In this document: piece by piece, positions 1-8,331 of the stretch | Layout: each line of letters opens with the position of its first letter | Position numbering within the stretch: the first letter of the stretch is position 1 | DNA from: Gammaproteobacteria bacterium | GTDB lineage: Bacteria; Pseudomonadota; Gammaproteobacteria; Xanthomonadales; Xanthomonadaceae | Assembly: GCA_030431185.1 (NCBI GenBank) | Contig: JAUIJO010000114.1 | Coordinates: forward strand, 1 to 9,798 | Direction: 5' to 3' | Length of the DNA: 9,798 bases | The notes under the pieces: generated by a model | What the model was told of the DNA's origin: nothing | Seen by the model: the letters and a program-made list of their open reading frames with translations, nothing else | Databases searched by the model: none | Position numbers and translations under genes: made by a program

Positions 1-125
1 AAGGGCACCAGGATGTTGCGCATCCCGTAGAAGCTGAACCGCTCGCAGGCCTCGTTGCCGATGATGTAGGGGATCTGCCGGGGCATCTTCCCGGGCGTTG
101 AGGGGGCTGCGGCATTCGTCGACAT
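1..125 (-). CDS. POT/PTR-family proton-coupled oligopeptide transporter (N-terminal fragment)
   Basis: Only the first 41 codons are in the window; the gene runs off the left edge. The reading starts at the ATG complementary to 123-125. After about 16 polar residues it gives IPYIIGNEACERFSFYGMRN (residues 18-37). This contains the ExxER signature (E25, E28, R29) found on the first transmembrane helix of POT/PTR2 transporters, followed by the usual FSFYGMR stretch. Members of this family import di- and tripeptides across the inner membrane, driven by the proton gradient. The identification rests on this highly conserved helix only, so substrate range cannot be judged. The upstream Shine-Dalgarno match is weak. 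The gene is divergent from a secreted M14 carboxypeptidase (378-2180), which fits a peptide-use role by inference. Confidence 0.88.
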   Translation of the reverse strand, partial: MSTNAAAPSTPGKMPRQIPYIIGNEACERFSFYGMRNILVP

Positions 126-377
126 CGGGCGGTTCCAGGAGCGGGCACTAACCCCCGAGCCTACCGCAGATCGCCGATCCGGGGTTGGCCGGCCCCTGTC
201 GGCAACGCAGTCGATGTCGGCCCACCGTTGCGCTCGAACGGCATGCCCGTCGCCCCGCGCGGGCCGGCCCGCCGCGCAGCCTGCCGACAGCATGTGTCAG
301 CAGCCGCGTCCATCGGAGGGGGCGGCGACCCCGGCTCCGTTACCATGTCGGCACCGCCACCCGCTGCCCGAACGACG
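126..377. other. Divergent intergenic region with palindromes
   Basis: This 252-bp stretch between the divergent POT transporter and M14 peptidase genes holds no convincing gene. It contains two copies of the 8-bp palindrome GGCCGGCC (187-194 and 262-269). The second lies inside a perfect 14-bp palindrome (259-272). A 9-bp inverted repeat, CTGTCGGCA (196-204) and TGCCGACAG (282-290), brackets the second palindrome. The two GGCCGGCC centres are 75 bp apart. I found no clear sigma-70 promoter on either strand. Short palindromes are common in very GC-rich DNA, so an operator role is speculative. Confidence 0.4.
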
Positions 378-2180
378 ATGATCCGACTCCTCAGCACTGC
401 CCTCGTCCTTGCCTGCGCCACCCTCGCGCCGCCGGTGTCCGCGGCCGCCGCCGACGACGGCCTGCGGACCGTCGCCGAGCGCAGCGGGTTCCTCCGGACC
501 GGCCGCTACGAGGAAGTGATCGCGCTGTGCGATGCCTTCGCCGCGCGCTATCCGGATTCAGTGCGTTGCGAGACCTTCGGCACCACGCCCGAGGGGCGGC
601 AGATGAAGCTGCTGGTGGTGTCGCGCGACGGCGCCTTCACGCCGGCGCAGGCACGCGAAGGGGGATTGCCGGTCACCCTGGTCCAGGGCGGCATCCATGC
701 CGGCGAGATCGACGGCAAGGACGCGGGTTTCCTGGCCTTGCGCGAATTGCTCGACGGCGAGGTCGACGGCGATCCACTGGGCAGGCAGGTCCTGCTGTTC
801 GTGCCGGTCTTCAACGTCGATGGCCACGAACGGTTCAAGGCCTGGAACCGCCCCAACCAGCGCGGCCCGGAGGAGATGGGCTGGCGCACGACGGCGCAGA
901 ACTACAACCTCAACCGCGACTACGCCAAGGCCGACACGCCGGAGATGCAGGCGATGCTGGCGCTCTACAACGCCTGGGATCCGCTGGTGTACCTGGACCT
1001 GCACGTCACCGACGGGGCCAAGTTCGAGCCCGACATCTCCATCCAGGTCGAGCCGCTGCACGCAGGCGACACGGCCATGCGGAAGGTCGGCCTGGCCTTC
1101 CGCGACGGCGTCCTCGACGCACTCCGGGACGCCGGCTCGATGCCGCTGCCCTTCTATCCGTCCTTCATCGAGTACGACAATCCCGCCTCGGGATTCCGCG
1201 ACGGCGTGGCCACGCCGCGCTTCTCCCACGGCTATACCTGGCTGCGCAACCGCCTCGGGATGCTGGTCGAGACCCATTCGTGGAAGACCTACCCGGAACG
1301 GGTCAAGGCCACGCACGACACGATCCTCGCGTCGCTGGACCTGGTCGCGCGCCATGGCCGCGACTGGCTGCGCGAGGCGCACGCCGCCGACCGGCGCGCA
1401 GGCCAGCTCGGAGGAGTAGCCGTCCCGCTCGACTTCAAGGCCACCGACGACGCCCGCACCATCGAGTTCCGCGGCTACGCGTACACCCGCACCCCGTCGG
1501 AGGTGTCGGGCGCGCTGATGACCCGTTACGACGAGTCCACGCCGCAGGTCTGGAAGGTCCCCCTGTACGACCGCATCGTGCCCGACCATGTCGCCACGGC
1601 ACCCCGCGGCGGTTACCTGGTGCCGGCCGCACAGGCCGATCGGGTCGCGCCCCGGCTGGCCGCGCATGACATCCGTTTCCAGCGCCTGGCGCGGGCACTG
1701 GATGGGGCGGAGGTCCAGGCCTTCCGCGCCACCACCTCGTCGTTCGCCAACGCGTCGATGGAAGGCCACCAGCGCTTGAGCGTGGAAGGCGCGTGGACGC
1801 CGGAGCGTCGCGACCTGCGCGCCGGCGCGCTGTTCGTCCCGATCGCACAGCCCAAGGCGCGCCTGGTGATGGCCCTGCTGGAACCGGAGGCCCCCGACGC
1901 CCTCGCCGGCTGGGGCGAGTTCAACAATGCCTTCGAGCGCAAGGAATACATGGAGGACTATGTCGCCGAGGAGGTCGCCCGCGGGATGCTGGCCAACGAT
2001 CCGGCGATCAAGGCCGAATTCGAACGACGCCTCAGGGAGGACAAGGCCTTCGCCGACAGCCCGCAGGCACGCCTGGACTTCTTCTACCGGCACCACAGCG
2101 CCTGGGACGACCGCTACAACCTGTACCCGGTGGTGCGGACCGATGCGGTGCCCGGTGAACAGGGCCCGGGCAGGCACTGA
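378..2180 (+). CDS. Secreted M14-family zinc carboxypeptidase
   Basis: A 600-residue metallopeptidase expected to hydrolyse C-terminal residues of peptides in the periplasm or outside the cell. The chosen ATG (378) begins a typical Sec signal peptide: MIRLL, a hydrophobic stretch of about 15 residues, then a VSA-AAA cleavage region near residues 20-24. The frame is open further upstream (ATGs at 228 and 345), but those extensions are Pro/Arg-rich and bury the signal peptide. None of the starts has a good Shine-Dalgarno sequence. The M14 zinc site is complete: HAGE (H107, E110) and H209 in YLDLHVTDG. The substrate-binding Asn-Arg pair is N179-R180 in NLNRD, and the catalytic glutamate is E298 in LVETHSW. 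About 235 residues follow the catalytic domain, with no function I can assign. The peptide specificity is unknown. The neighbouring divergent peptide transporter suggests nutrient peptide use. Confidence 0.9.
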   Translation: MIRLLSTALVLACATLAPPVSAAAADDGLRTVAERSGFLRTGRYEEVIALCDAFAARYPDSVRCETFGTTPEGRQMKLLVVSRDGAFTPAQAREGGLPVTLVQGGIHAGEIDGKDAGFLALRELLDGEVDGDPLGRQVLLFVPVFNVDGHERFKAWNRPNQRGPEEMGWRTTAQNYNLNRDYAKADTPEMQAMLALYNAWDPLVYLDLHVTDGAKFEPDISIQVEPLHAGDTAMRKVGLAFRDGVLDALRDAGSMPLPFYPSFIEYDNPASGFRDGVATPRFSHGYTWLRNRLGMLVETHSWKTYPERVKATHDTILASLDLVARHGRDWLREAHAADRRAGQLGGVAVPLDFKATDDARTIEFRGYAYTRTPSEVSGALMTRYDESTPQVWKVPLYDRIVPDHVATAPRGGYLVPAAQADRVAPRLAAHDIRFQRLARALDGAEVQAFRATTSSFANASMEGHQRLSVEGAWTPERRDLRAGALFVPIAQPKARLVMALLEPEAPDALAGWGEFNNAFERKEYMEDYVAEEVARGMLANDPAIKAEFERRLREDKAFADSPQARLDFFYRHHSAWDDRYNLYPVVRTDAVPGEQGPGRH

Positions 2181-2236
2181 CGCGACGACGACGCGGTCTC
2201 TCCCATGCTGGTCGGCGCCTTGCATGGAGCCTTGCC

Positions 2237-3316
2237 ATGAGCCGAACCCCTTCAGCCGCCCGCCTCTCCCTGGGCATCGGCAGCAGCCTCGTGCTGGTGC
2301 TGGCCGCCTGCCAGCCCGACGTGCCGTCCACGTCGTCCACCTCGCCCACAGCGTCGACGACCGCAGCAGCCGCGGACAGCCCGGAGCCGGCACCGGCGTC
2401 CACGGCGGTGATCGAAGGGCACGCCGTCTACCGTGAACGCATGCTGCTGCCGCCCGGGTCGCGCCTGACCGTCCAGCTCATCGACACCCTGTTGGCCGAT
2501 ACGCCCAAGGCGGTCATCGCCGAGGTCACCGTCGACGACGCCGGACCGCCGCCGATCGCCTTCAGCCTGCCCTATCCCCCGCAGGCGCTGCGCGCCAATG
2601 GCATGTACGGCCTGCACGCTTCGCTGAGGGGACCCGATGGCCAACTGATGTTCGTCACCGACGCCCGGCACGCCTTCGACCCCGCCGGGCAGGCCCCGGT
2701 CGAACTGCTGCTCAAGCGGGTCCAGGGTTCGCCCGGCGCGCCTGGCGGCGGCGCGGCCACCACGCACCACCTCCAATGCGGCGACCAGCGGGTCGACGTC
2801 CGCCTGCGTCCCGCCGCTGGCCTGGCCGCGGTGTCGGTGTCCGGTCGATCCCTGGGCCTGACGTCGGTGGCCAGCGCCCAAGGCAGTCGCTACGAAGACG
2901 ACCTGGGCAACGCGCTGTCGCGCATCGACGACGTGTTCTCGCTCAGCCTCGCCGGCCAGCCCGCCGTCGCCTGCAGCGCCGTCGAGTCGCCGTCGCCGTG
3001 GACGGAGGCGGCCTCCCGCCAGGTGGCGTTCCGTGCGGTCGGCAACGAGCCGGGTTGGCAGGTGGAAGTGGGCATGGGGCAAACGCCCTCGCTGAGGGCC
3101 GAGCTCGACTACGGCTCGCGCGTGGTCGAGGTCGCGCGGGCGCAAACCGTGGGCCTGGGGTATGCCGGCACTGCGGAGGACGGGTCGAGCGTGAAACTGG
3201 AGGTCGAGCGCACACCCTGCCAGGACGGCATGAGCGGTGAATCGTTCGAGGCCCGCGCGCGGCTGACGGTGGACGCCCGGGCCTACCAGGGCTGCGGCGC
3301 GTTCCTCGCCCACTGA
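2237..3316 (+). CDS. Outer-membrane lipoprotein with YbaY/YscW-like, MliC-like and COG3650-like domains
   Basis: A 359-residue lipoprotein. The start has a GGAG Shine-Dalgarno (2226-2229) seven bases upstream. A lipobox LAAC places the lipidated cysteine at C25; Q26 at +2 predicts outer-membrane sorting. Residues 26-58 are a Ser/Thr/Ala/Pro linker. Residues 59-162 resemble the YbaY/YscW family (PF09619): VYRERMLLPPGSRLTVQL, a KAVIAEVTV strand, then a FSLPYPP segment. Residues about 177-250 look like the C-type lysozyme inhibitor fold MliC, with paired cysteines C181 and C246 and a QGSRYED segment like the family's SGaRY. Residues about 255-359 match the COG3650 pattern (FRAVGNEPGW, then C328-QDGMS and C353-G). 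The two cysteine pairs would suit periplasmic disulfides. The role is probably in the envelope; lysozyme inhibition is inferred only from the middle domain. The 56-bp gap after the M14 gene allows read-through but shows no shared function. Confidence 0.8.
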   Translation: MSRTPSAARLSLGIGSSLVLVLAACQPDVPSTSSTSPTASTTAAAADSPEPAPASTAVIEGHAVYRERMLLPPGSRLTVQLIDTLLADTPKAVIAEVTVDDAGPPPIAFSLPYPPQALRANGMYGLHASLRGPDGQLMFVTDARHAFDPAGQAPVELLLKRVQGSPGAPGGGAATTHHLQCGDQRVDVRLRPAAGLAAVSVSGRSLGLTSVASAQGSRYEDDLGNALSRIDDVFSLSLAGQPAVACSAVESPSPWTEAASRQVAFRAVGNEPGWQVEVGMGQTPSLRAELDYGSRVVEVARAQTVGLGYAGTAEDGSSVKLEVERTPCQDGMSGESFEARARLTVDARAYQGCGAFLAH

Positions 3317-3353
3317 ATCGACGGATCGCCCGCGACGGACCCGCGATTCAGTG
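3311..3353. terminator. Inverted repeat over both stop codons of convergent genes (possible bidirectional terminator)
   Basis: A perfect 10-bp inverted repeat, CACTGAATCG (3311-3320) and CGATTCAGTG (3344-3353), surrounds a 23-base GC-rich loop. The left arm carries the last codon and stop of the lipoprotein (CAC TGA). The right arm, read on the other strand, carries the last codon and stop of thpR (also CAC TGA). The position between convergent genes fits a bidirectional terminator or 3'-end hairpin. There is no T-tract on either side, so a standard Rho-independent terminator is not shown. Confidence 0.45.
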
Positions 3354-3932
3354 TCCCAGCGGCCAGCTACCCACCTCTTCGTAGGCATGGCGGTTGGCCA
3401 GGTCGCTGCGCACCAGCACGAAACGCTCGACCCGCCAGGGGATGGGCGGATCGAGTGGCACCCGTGGCCAAGGCTGGCCGCAATCGCGGACGACGGTCAC
3501 GTGCGGCACCAGCGCCGTCGCGCCCTTGAGCCGTACCGGCCCGCCCGCCAGGCCGGCGTCGAGGCGCGTGCGCAGCGCATGCAGGGAAGCCGGCGCTTGC
3601 CGGGACCCCAACCAGCACACGCGCGACGAGGGAAACCCATCGGCGATGTCCAACGGCATCTCGAAACCGGCCAGCCGGACGCCTGCCGCCGCCCGCATCG
3701 CCATGTCGTGCACCGGCGCATGTTCGGCGGGATGTTCGCCGAGCCAGCGCAGGGTCAGGTGGTAGCGATCGGGGCGCAGCCGCCTGCCGCCGCCGCGGAC
3801 ACCCGGCAGCAACCGCGTCGTGGCCTCGTCGATCCGTGCCCGGGTCGCCGCATCGGGCCACAGGGCGAAGAACAGGCTGTAGCGCGGCGTCGCGTCTGTC
3901 GCCGGGAGGCCGGCGAGATCGAGTTGCTCCAT
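3348..3932 (-). CDS. thpR: RNA 2',3'-cyclic phosphodiesterase (2H/LigT family)
   Basis: A 194-residue protein of the 2H phosphoesterase superfamily, once called 2'-5' RNA ligase. It hydrolyses 2',3'-cyclic phosphate ends of RNA to 2'-phosphate and can reversibly join 2'-5' ends. Both catalytic HxTx motifs are present: HLTL (residues 58-61) and HVTV (144-147), with the typical RYSLFFALWPD opening strand at 17-27 and RLRPDRYHLTLRWLGE around the first motif. The length agrees with the family. The ATG complement at 3930-3932 leaves an N-terminal tail of about 16 residues; there is no strong Shine-Dalgarno. The gene follows uup on the same strand after 77 bp and may be its operon partner. The cellular substrate of bacterial ThpR is not well defined. 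Confidence 0.93.
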   Translation of the reverse strand: MEQLDLAGLPATDATPRYSLFFALWPDAATRARIDEATTRLLPGVRGGGRRLRPDRYHLTLRWLGEHPAEHAPVHDMAMRAAAGVRLAGFEMPLDIADGFPSSRVCWLGSRQAPASLHALRTRLDAGLAGGPVRLKGATALVPHVTVVRDCGQPWPRVPLDPPIPWRVERFVLVRSDLANRHAYEEVGSWPLGH

Positions 3933-4009
3933 CGGGAAAGTCTAGCCCAGGCCCGACCTCGACCGAACCGAACCGCGCCGAATCGAGCCGCTGCCTGGCG
4001 GCGCAGGGA

Positions 4010-5893
<1,884 letters not shown>

Positions 5894-5913
5894 CCGCCCA
5901 TTCTACGGGGGAT

Positions 5914-5928
5914 GCCCGGTGGCCGGGC
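5914..5928 (-). other. GC-only stem-loop between the small lipoprotein gene and uup
   Basis: GCCCGG (5914-5919) and CCGGGC (5923-5928) form a perfect 6-bp stem with a three-base loop, 11 bases after the lipoprotein stop codon and about 20 bases before the uup start. It could slow or stop transcription or stabilise an mRNA end, but no T-tract follows and so short a stem can occur by chance in GC-rich DNA. Confidence 0.3.
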
Positions 5929-5939
5929 GACGCGGTGGC

Positions 5940-6584
5940 TCAGCGCAGGCGCACGACCCGCGAGGCCACCCGGTCGGGCGTGACCAGCCGCAACGCGATG
6001 TCGAGCTCGTCCCCGGGCGCCAGCGTCCCCGGCGCAACCGGACGGCCATCCATCTCGACCACCCGGGTGCCCGGCTCATAGCGGACGCGGACCGAGATGT
6101 TGGTCTTGGCCTGGGCCACCGTGACCGTGCTGCTCGCAGTGTTGATCGAGACCACTCGACCATGCAGGTAGTGTCCCCACGGAAGGGCCTGGGCGGGGGC
6201 ATGGAGCACGTCGACGCGTTCGGCGGTGGGCGGACGCCCATCGTTCGACGCCAGGACCCTGACGCGGTTACCCACGGCAAGGGACGTCGGCCCGGCACTC
6301 CTGCCTTCCGCGAACACCTCCGTCCCGGGCGTGTAACGGAGGTTCGTGGCGGAGCCCTGCCCCATCGCATTGCCGGTCTGGGTGTCATCGGCCAGGGACA
6401 GGGTCGACGCGTCGGCATCGATCCTTACCACGGTACCCACGAGCGCCTGGCGACCGGCCATCGCATTGTCCGCGGGCGATCGACCACCGGACACGCAAGC
6501 GGCCAACCACATGCATGCCAGCGCGCCGGGAAGCACCCGGCCCACCCACGGGCTGCGTGGAAAACGGGAATCGGCGAGCGACAC
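5940..6584 (-). CDS. Small lipoprotein with two repeated beta-rich (DUF5666-like) units
   Basis: A predicted lipoprotein of 214 residues from the GTG at 6584-6582, or 219 from the ATG at 6599. I prefer GTG because AGGAG (6596-6592) lies seven bases before it, whereas the ATG has no ribosome binding site. The lipobox LAAC gives lipidated C30; +2 is Val, which suggests the outer membrane. The mature part has two similar units, about residues 48-127 and 138-214. Each has a GxVVxI strand, a Thr/Ser-rich strand, a Y-x-PGT turn, a short Pro-Gly or Ala-Gly segment, then VGNRVRV or PGDELDI. This layout is like the OB-like DUF5666 repeat, an assignment by pattern only. The function is unknown. It lies between selO (61 bp away) and uup (46 bp away) on the same strand. 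Confidence 0.75.
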   Translation of the reverse strand: MSLADSRFPRSPWVGRVLPGALACMWLAACVSGGRSPADNAMAGRQALVGTVVRIDADASTLSLADDTQTGNAMGQGSATNLRYTPGTEVFAEGRSAGPTSLAVGNRVRVLASNDGRPPTAERVDVLHAPAQALPWGHYLHGRVVSINTASSTVTVAQAKTNISVRVRYEPGTRVVEMDGRPVAPGTLAPGDELDIALRLVTPDRVASRVVRLR

Positions 6585-6608
6585 GACGGTTCTCCTCATC
6601 CGGACGGG

Positions 6609-6639
6609 GACATGCCGGAATGCTGCACCCGGCGATGTC
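6609..6639 (-). terminator. Hairpin downstream of selO
   Basis: GACATGCCGG (6609-6618) pairs with CCGGC (6629-6633) plus ATGTC (6635-6639). This gives a 10-bp stem with one bulged base (6634) and a 10-base loop. In the selO transcript it begins seven bases after the stop codon. No T-tract follows, so it may be a weak terminator, a pause site or a 3'-end stabiliser between selO and the lipoprotein gene. Confidence 0.45.
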
Positions 6640-6645
6640 GAGGTT

Positions 6646-8214
6646 TCATGAACTGCACGAGAGCATCGAGCAACCCGCCCGGTCGCGGGCCCAGTCCGGA
6701 CGGCGTCGAGCGAACGCCTCGTGGCCCGGCTGATCGTCGTAGGGGTGGCGCATCACCTCCATCAACGCGTGCAGACGCGACAGGTCGCCTGCCTCGGCGA
6801 GGTCGATGGCCTCCTGGGCCAGGTAGTTGCGCGGTACGTAGCGGGGATTGCTCGCATCCATCAAGGCCTTGCGATGCTCCGCCGGCAGCGGGTCGTCGCT
6901 GGCCCGCGCGGCATAGGTGCGCAGCCAGTCGAGCAGGGCCGGCGCCACCGCGTCCCGCTTGGCTTCGTCGTAGAACGCGCCCTCGAAGGGCTGCAGGGAG
7001 GGCGCCGTCGCATCCAGGTGGGCCAGTTGCCTGAAGAACAGGGTCATGTCGATGCTGCCCTGCTTCAACAGCCCCCGCAGCGCCTGCATGCGCGCCTGGT
7101 CTTCGTCGCGGCACTCCGACAGGCCCAGCTTGGCCGCAATGGTGCCGCGCTCGGCCTCTTCGTAAGCCTCGACGTAGCGTCGCAGGCCCGACTGCAGGAC
7201 ATCGGGGCCGTCGAACAGTGGCGAGAGCGCGCCGGCCAGGCGTCCCAGGTTCCAGTAAGCGACCTGCGGCTGCTGGCCGAACCGGTAGCGCCGGTGCTGG
7301 CGGTCGGTGGTGTTGGGGGTCCAGTCAGGATCGAAATCGTCGAGCCAGCCGTAGGGACCGTAGTCGATGGTGAGCCCCAGGATCGACATGTTGTCGGTGT
7401 TCATCACTCCATGCACGAAACCCACCCGCATCCAGTGCGCGACCATCACCGCGGTGCGTTCGCAGACCTCGGTGAACCAGTCGCCGCGCAACGCTTCGCC
7501 CTCGCCGCGCAGGTGGGGGAAGTCGCGCGCGATGCAGAAATCCACCAGCGTCCGCAGCAGCGGCACGTCCCCGCGGGAGGCGGGCAGCTCGAAGTGGCCG
7601 AAGCGGATGAAGGACGGCGCGACCCGGCAGACCACCGCGCCGGGCTCGGGTGCGGGGTGGCCGTCGTAGAACATGTCCCGCACGACGGGCTCGCCGGTCG
7701 CCACCAGGCTCAACGCCCGCGTCGTCGGCACGCCGAGGTGGTGCATCGCCTCACTGCACAGGAACTCACGCAGGGAAGAACGGAGCACGGCGCGGCCATC
7801 GGCGGTCCGGGAATACGGGGTGGGACCGGCGCCCTTGAGCTGCAGTTCCCAGCGATGTCCGGCCGCGTCGACGACTTCGCCCAGGCCGATCGCGCGGCCG
7901 TCCCCCAGCTGGCCCGCCCAGTGGCCGAACTGGTGTCCCCCATAGTTGCTGGCGAACGCCTGCATCCCCGGCAGGAGCCGGTTGCCGGCGAGCGTCGCCG
8001 CGCCCGCGGGGGATTCCATCCAGTCGGCGTCCAAACCCAGTTCGGCCGCCATGCCGGCCGACCACGCCAGCATCCGCGGTGCCGCGACGGGTTCGGGCTC
8101 GACCGCGGACCACAACGCCCCTTCGACCTGGCGGACGCGGCGCTCCCGCAGGGGGTCGCCGGGCAGGTCCCTCACAAATGCATTGTCGAAGCGTAGACTG
8201 GGATCCGGGAGCAT
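6646..8214 (-). CDS. selO: Protein adenylyltransferase SelO (YdiU)
   Basis: A 522-residue pseudokinase-fold enzyme that transfers AMP from ATP to Ser/Thr/Tyr of target proteins; family members are tied to redox stress. SelO hallmarks are present: RFDNAFVRDLPGDP near the N-terminus, NYGGHQFGHWAGQLGDGRA, and K127 in LQLKGAGPTPYSR. D274 (likely proton acceptor) and N275 in MNTDN, with D284 in IDYGPYG, are the likely Mg ligands. The C-terminus ends in SCSS, as is usual for bacterial SelO. The ATG at 8214 starts just before the conserved region and gives the family's usual length. In-frame starts at 8235 (ATG) and 8274 (TTG) would add only Arg-rich residues. The loop after DYG lacks the cysteine known in E. 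coli SelO, while an extra cysteine (C515) lies near C520. The gene heads the minus-strand run and is divergent from the GGDEF-like gene. Confidence 0.95.
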   Translation of the reverse strand: MLPDPSLRFDNAFVRDLPGDPLRERRVRQVEGALWSAVEPEPVAAPRMLAWSAGMAAELGLDADWMESPAGAATLAGNRLLPGMQAFASNYGGHQFGHWAGQLGDGRAIGLGEVVDAAGHRWELQLKGAGPTPYSRTADGRAVLRSSLREFLCSEAMHHLGVPTTRALSLVATGEPVVRDMFYDGHPAPEPGAVVCRVAPSFIRFGHFELPASRGDVPLLRTLVDFCIARDFPHLRGEGEALRGDWFTEVCERTAVMVAHWMRVGFVHGVMNTDNMSILGLTIDYGPYGWLDDFDPDWTPNTTDRQHRRYRFGQQPQVAYWNLGRLAGALSPLFDGPDVLQSGLRRYVEAYEEAERGTIAAKLGLSECRDEDQARMQALRGLLKQGSIDMTLFFRQLAHLDATAPSLQPFEGAFYDEAKRDAVAPALLDWLRTYAARASDDPLPAEHRKALMDASNPRYVPRNYLAQEAIDLAEAGDLSRLHALMEVMRHPYDDQPGHEAFARRRPDWARDRAGCSMLSCSS

Positions 8215-8251
8215 GCTTTGGGGGCGGCGGCGCATCGGTCGATGCCGTCCG

Positions 8252-8257
8252 ATTGTA
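8252..8257 (-). promoter_or_regulatory. Possible -10 element for selO
   Basis: On the minus strand, TACAAT (8257-8252) matches five of six bases of the sigma-70 -10 consensus. It lies 37 bases before the selO ATG at 8214, leaving a leader of about 30 bases. No good -35 hexamer is present at 16-18 bases, so support is weak. If real, it argues against the TTG start at 8274. Confidence 0.28.
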
Positions 8258-8331
8258 TGCCGTGGCGCCCGCAAGGACTGGCAGGCGAGACCAGCACAGG
8301 ATCTCGATCAGTCGAACAGGGGGCGCGATCG

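Noticed and set aside
228..377. N-terminal extension of the M14 peptidase from ATG 228 or 345
   Set aside because: The extension is Pro/Arg/Gly-rich, has no Shine-Dalgarno at a usual distance, and would put up to 50 residues before a clear Sec signal peptide beginning at 378.
2149..2172. 7-bp hairpin TGCCCGG/CCGGGCA at the 3' end of the M14 gene as a terminator
   Set aside because: It lies before the stop codon inside the coding sequence and has no T-tract; codon choice in GC-rich DNA explains it as well.
2203..2227. CCATGC/GCATGG inverted repeat overlapping the lipoprotein Shine-Dalgarno
   Set aside because: Six base pairs with a 13-base loop covers only two bases of the GGAG; too weak to claim regulation.
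558..2393. 611-codon minus-strand open frame opposite the M14 peptidase
   Set aside because: The M14 frame has a signal peptide and a complete zinc site. The antisense frame is Arg/Gly/Val/Gln-rich low-complexity shadow sequence and also crosses into the next gene.
3962..3990. Short repeats of CCGAA/CGAGC type between thpR and uup
   Set aside because: Two to three imperfect 5-base units; too short and degenerate to be called a tandem repeat or operator.
6721..8196. 491-codon plus-strand open frame opposite selO
   Set aside because: It is antisense to a complete SelO with all key residues and shows shadow-type composition with no family resemblance.
8218..8331. N-terminal extension of the GGDEF-like protein from 8218
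   Set aside because: The ATG at 8332 has a well-spaced AGGGGG, while 8218 would overlap the selO start region and adds non-conserved-looking sequence.
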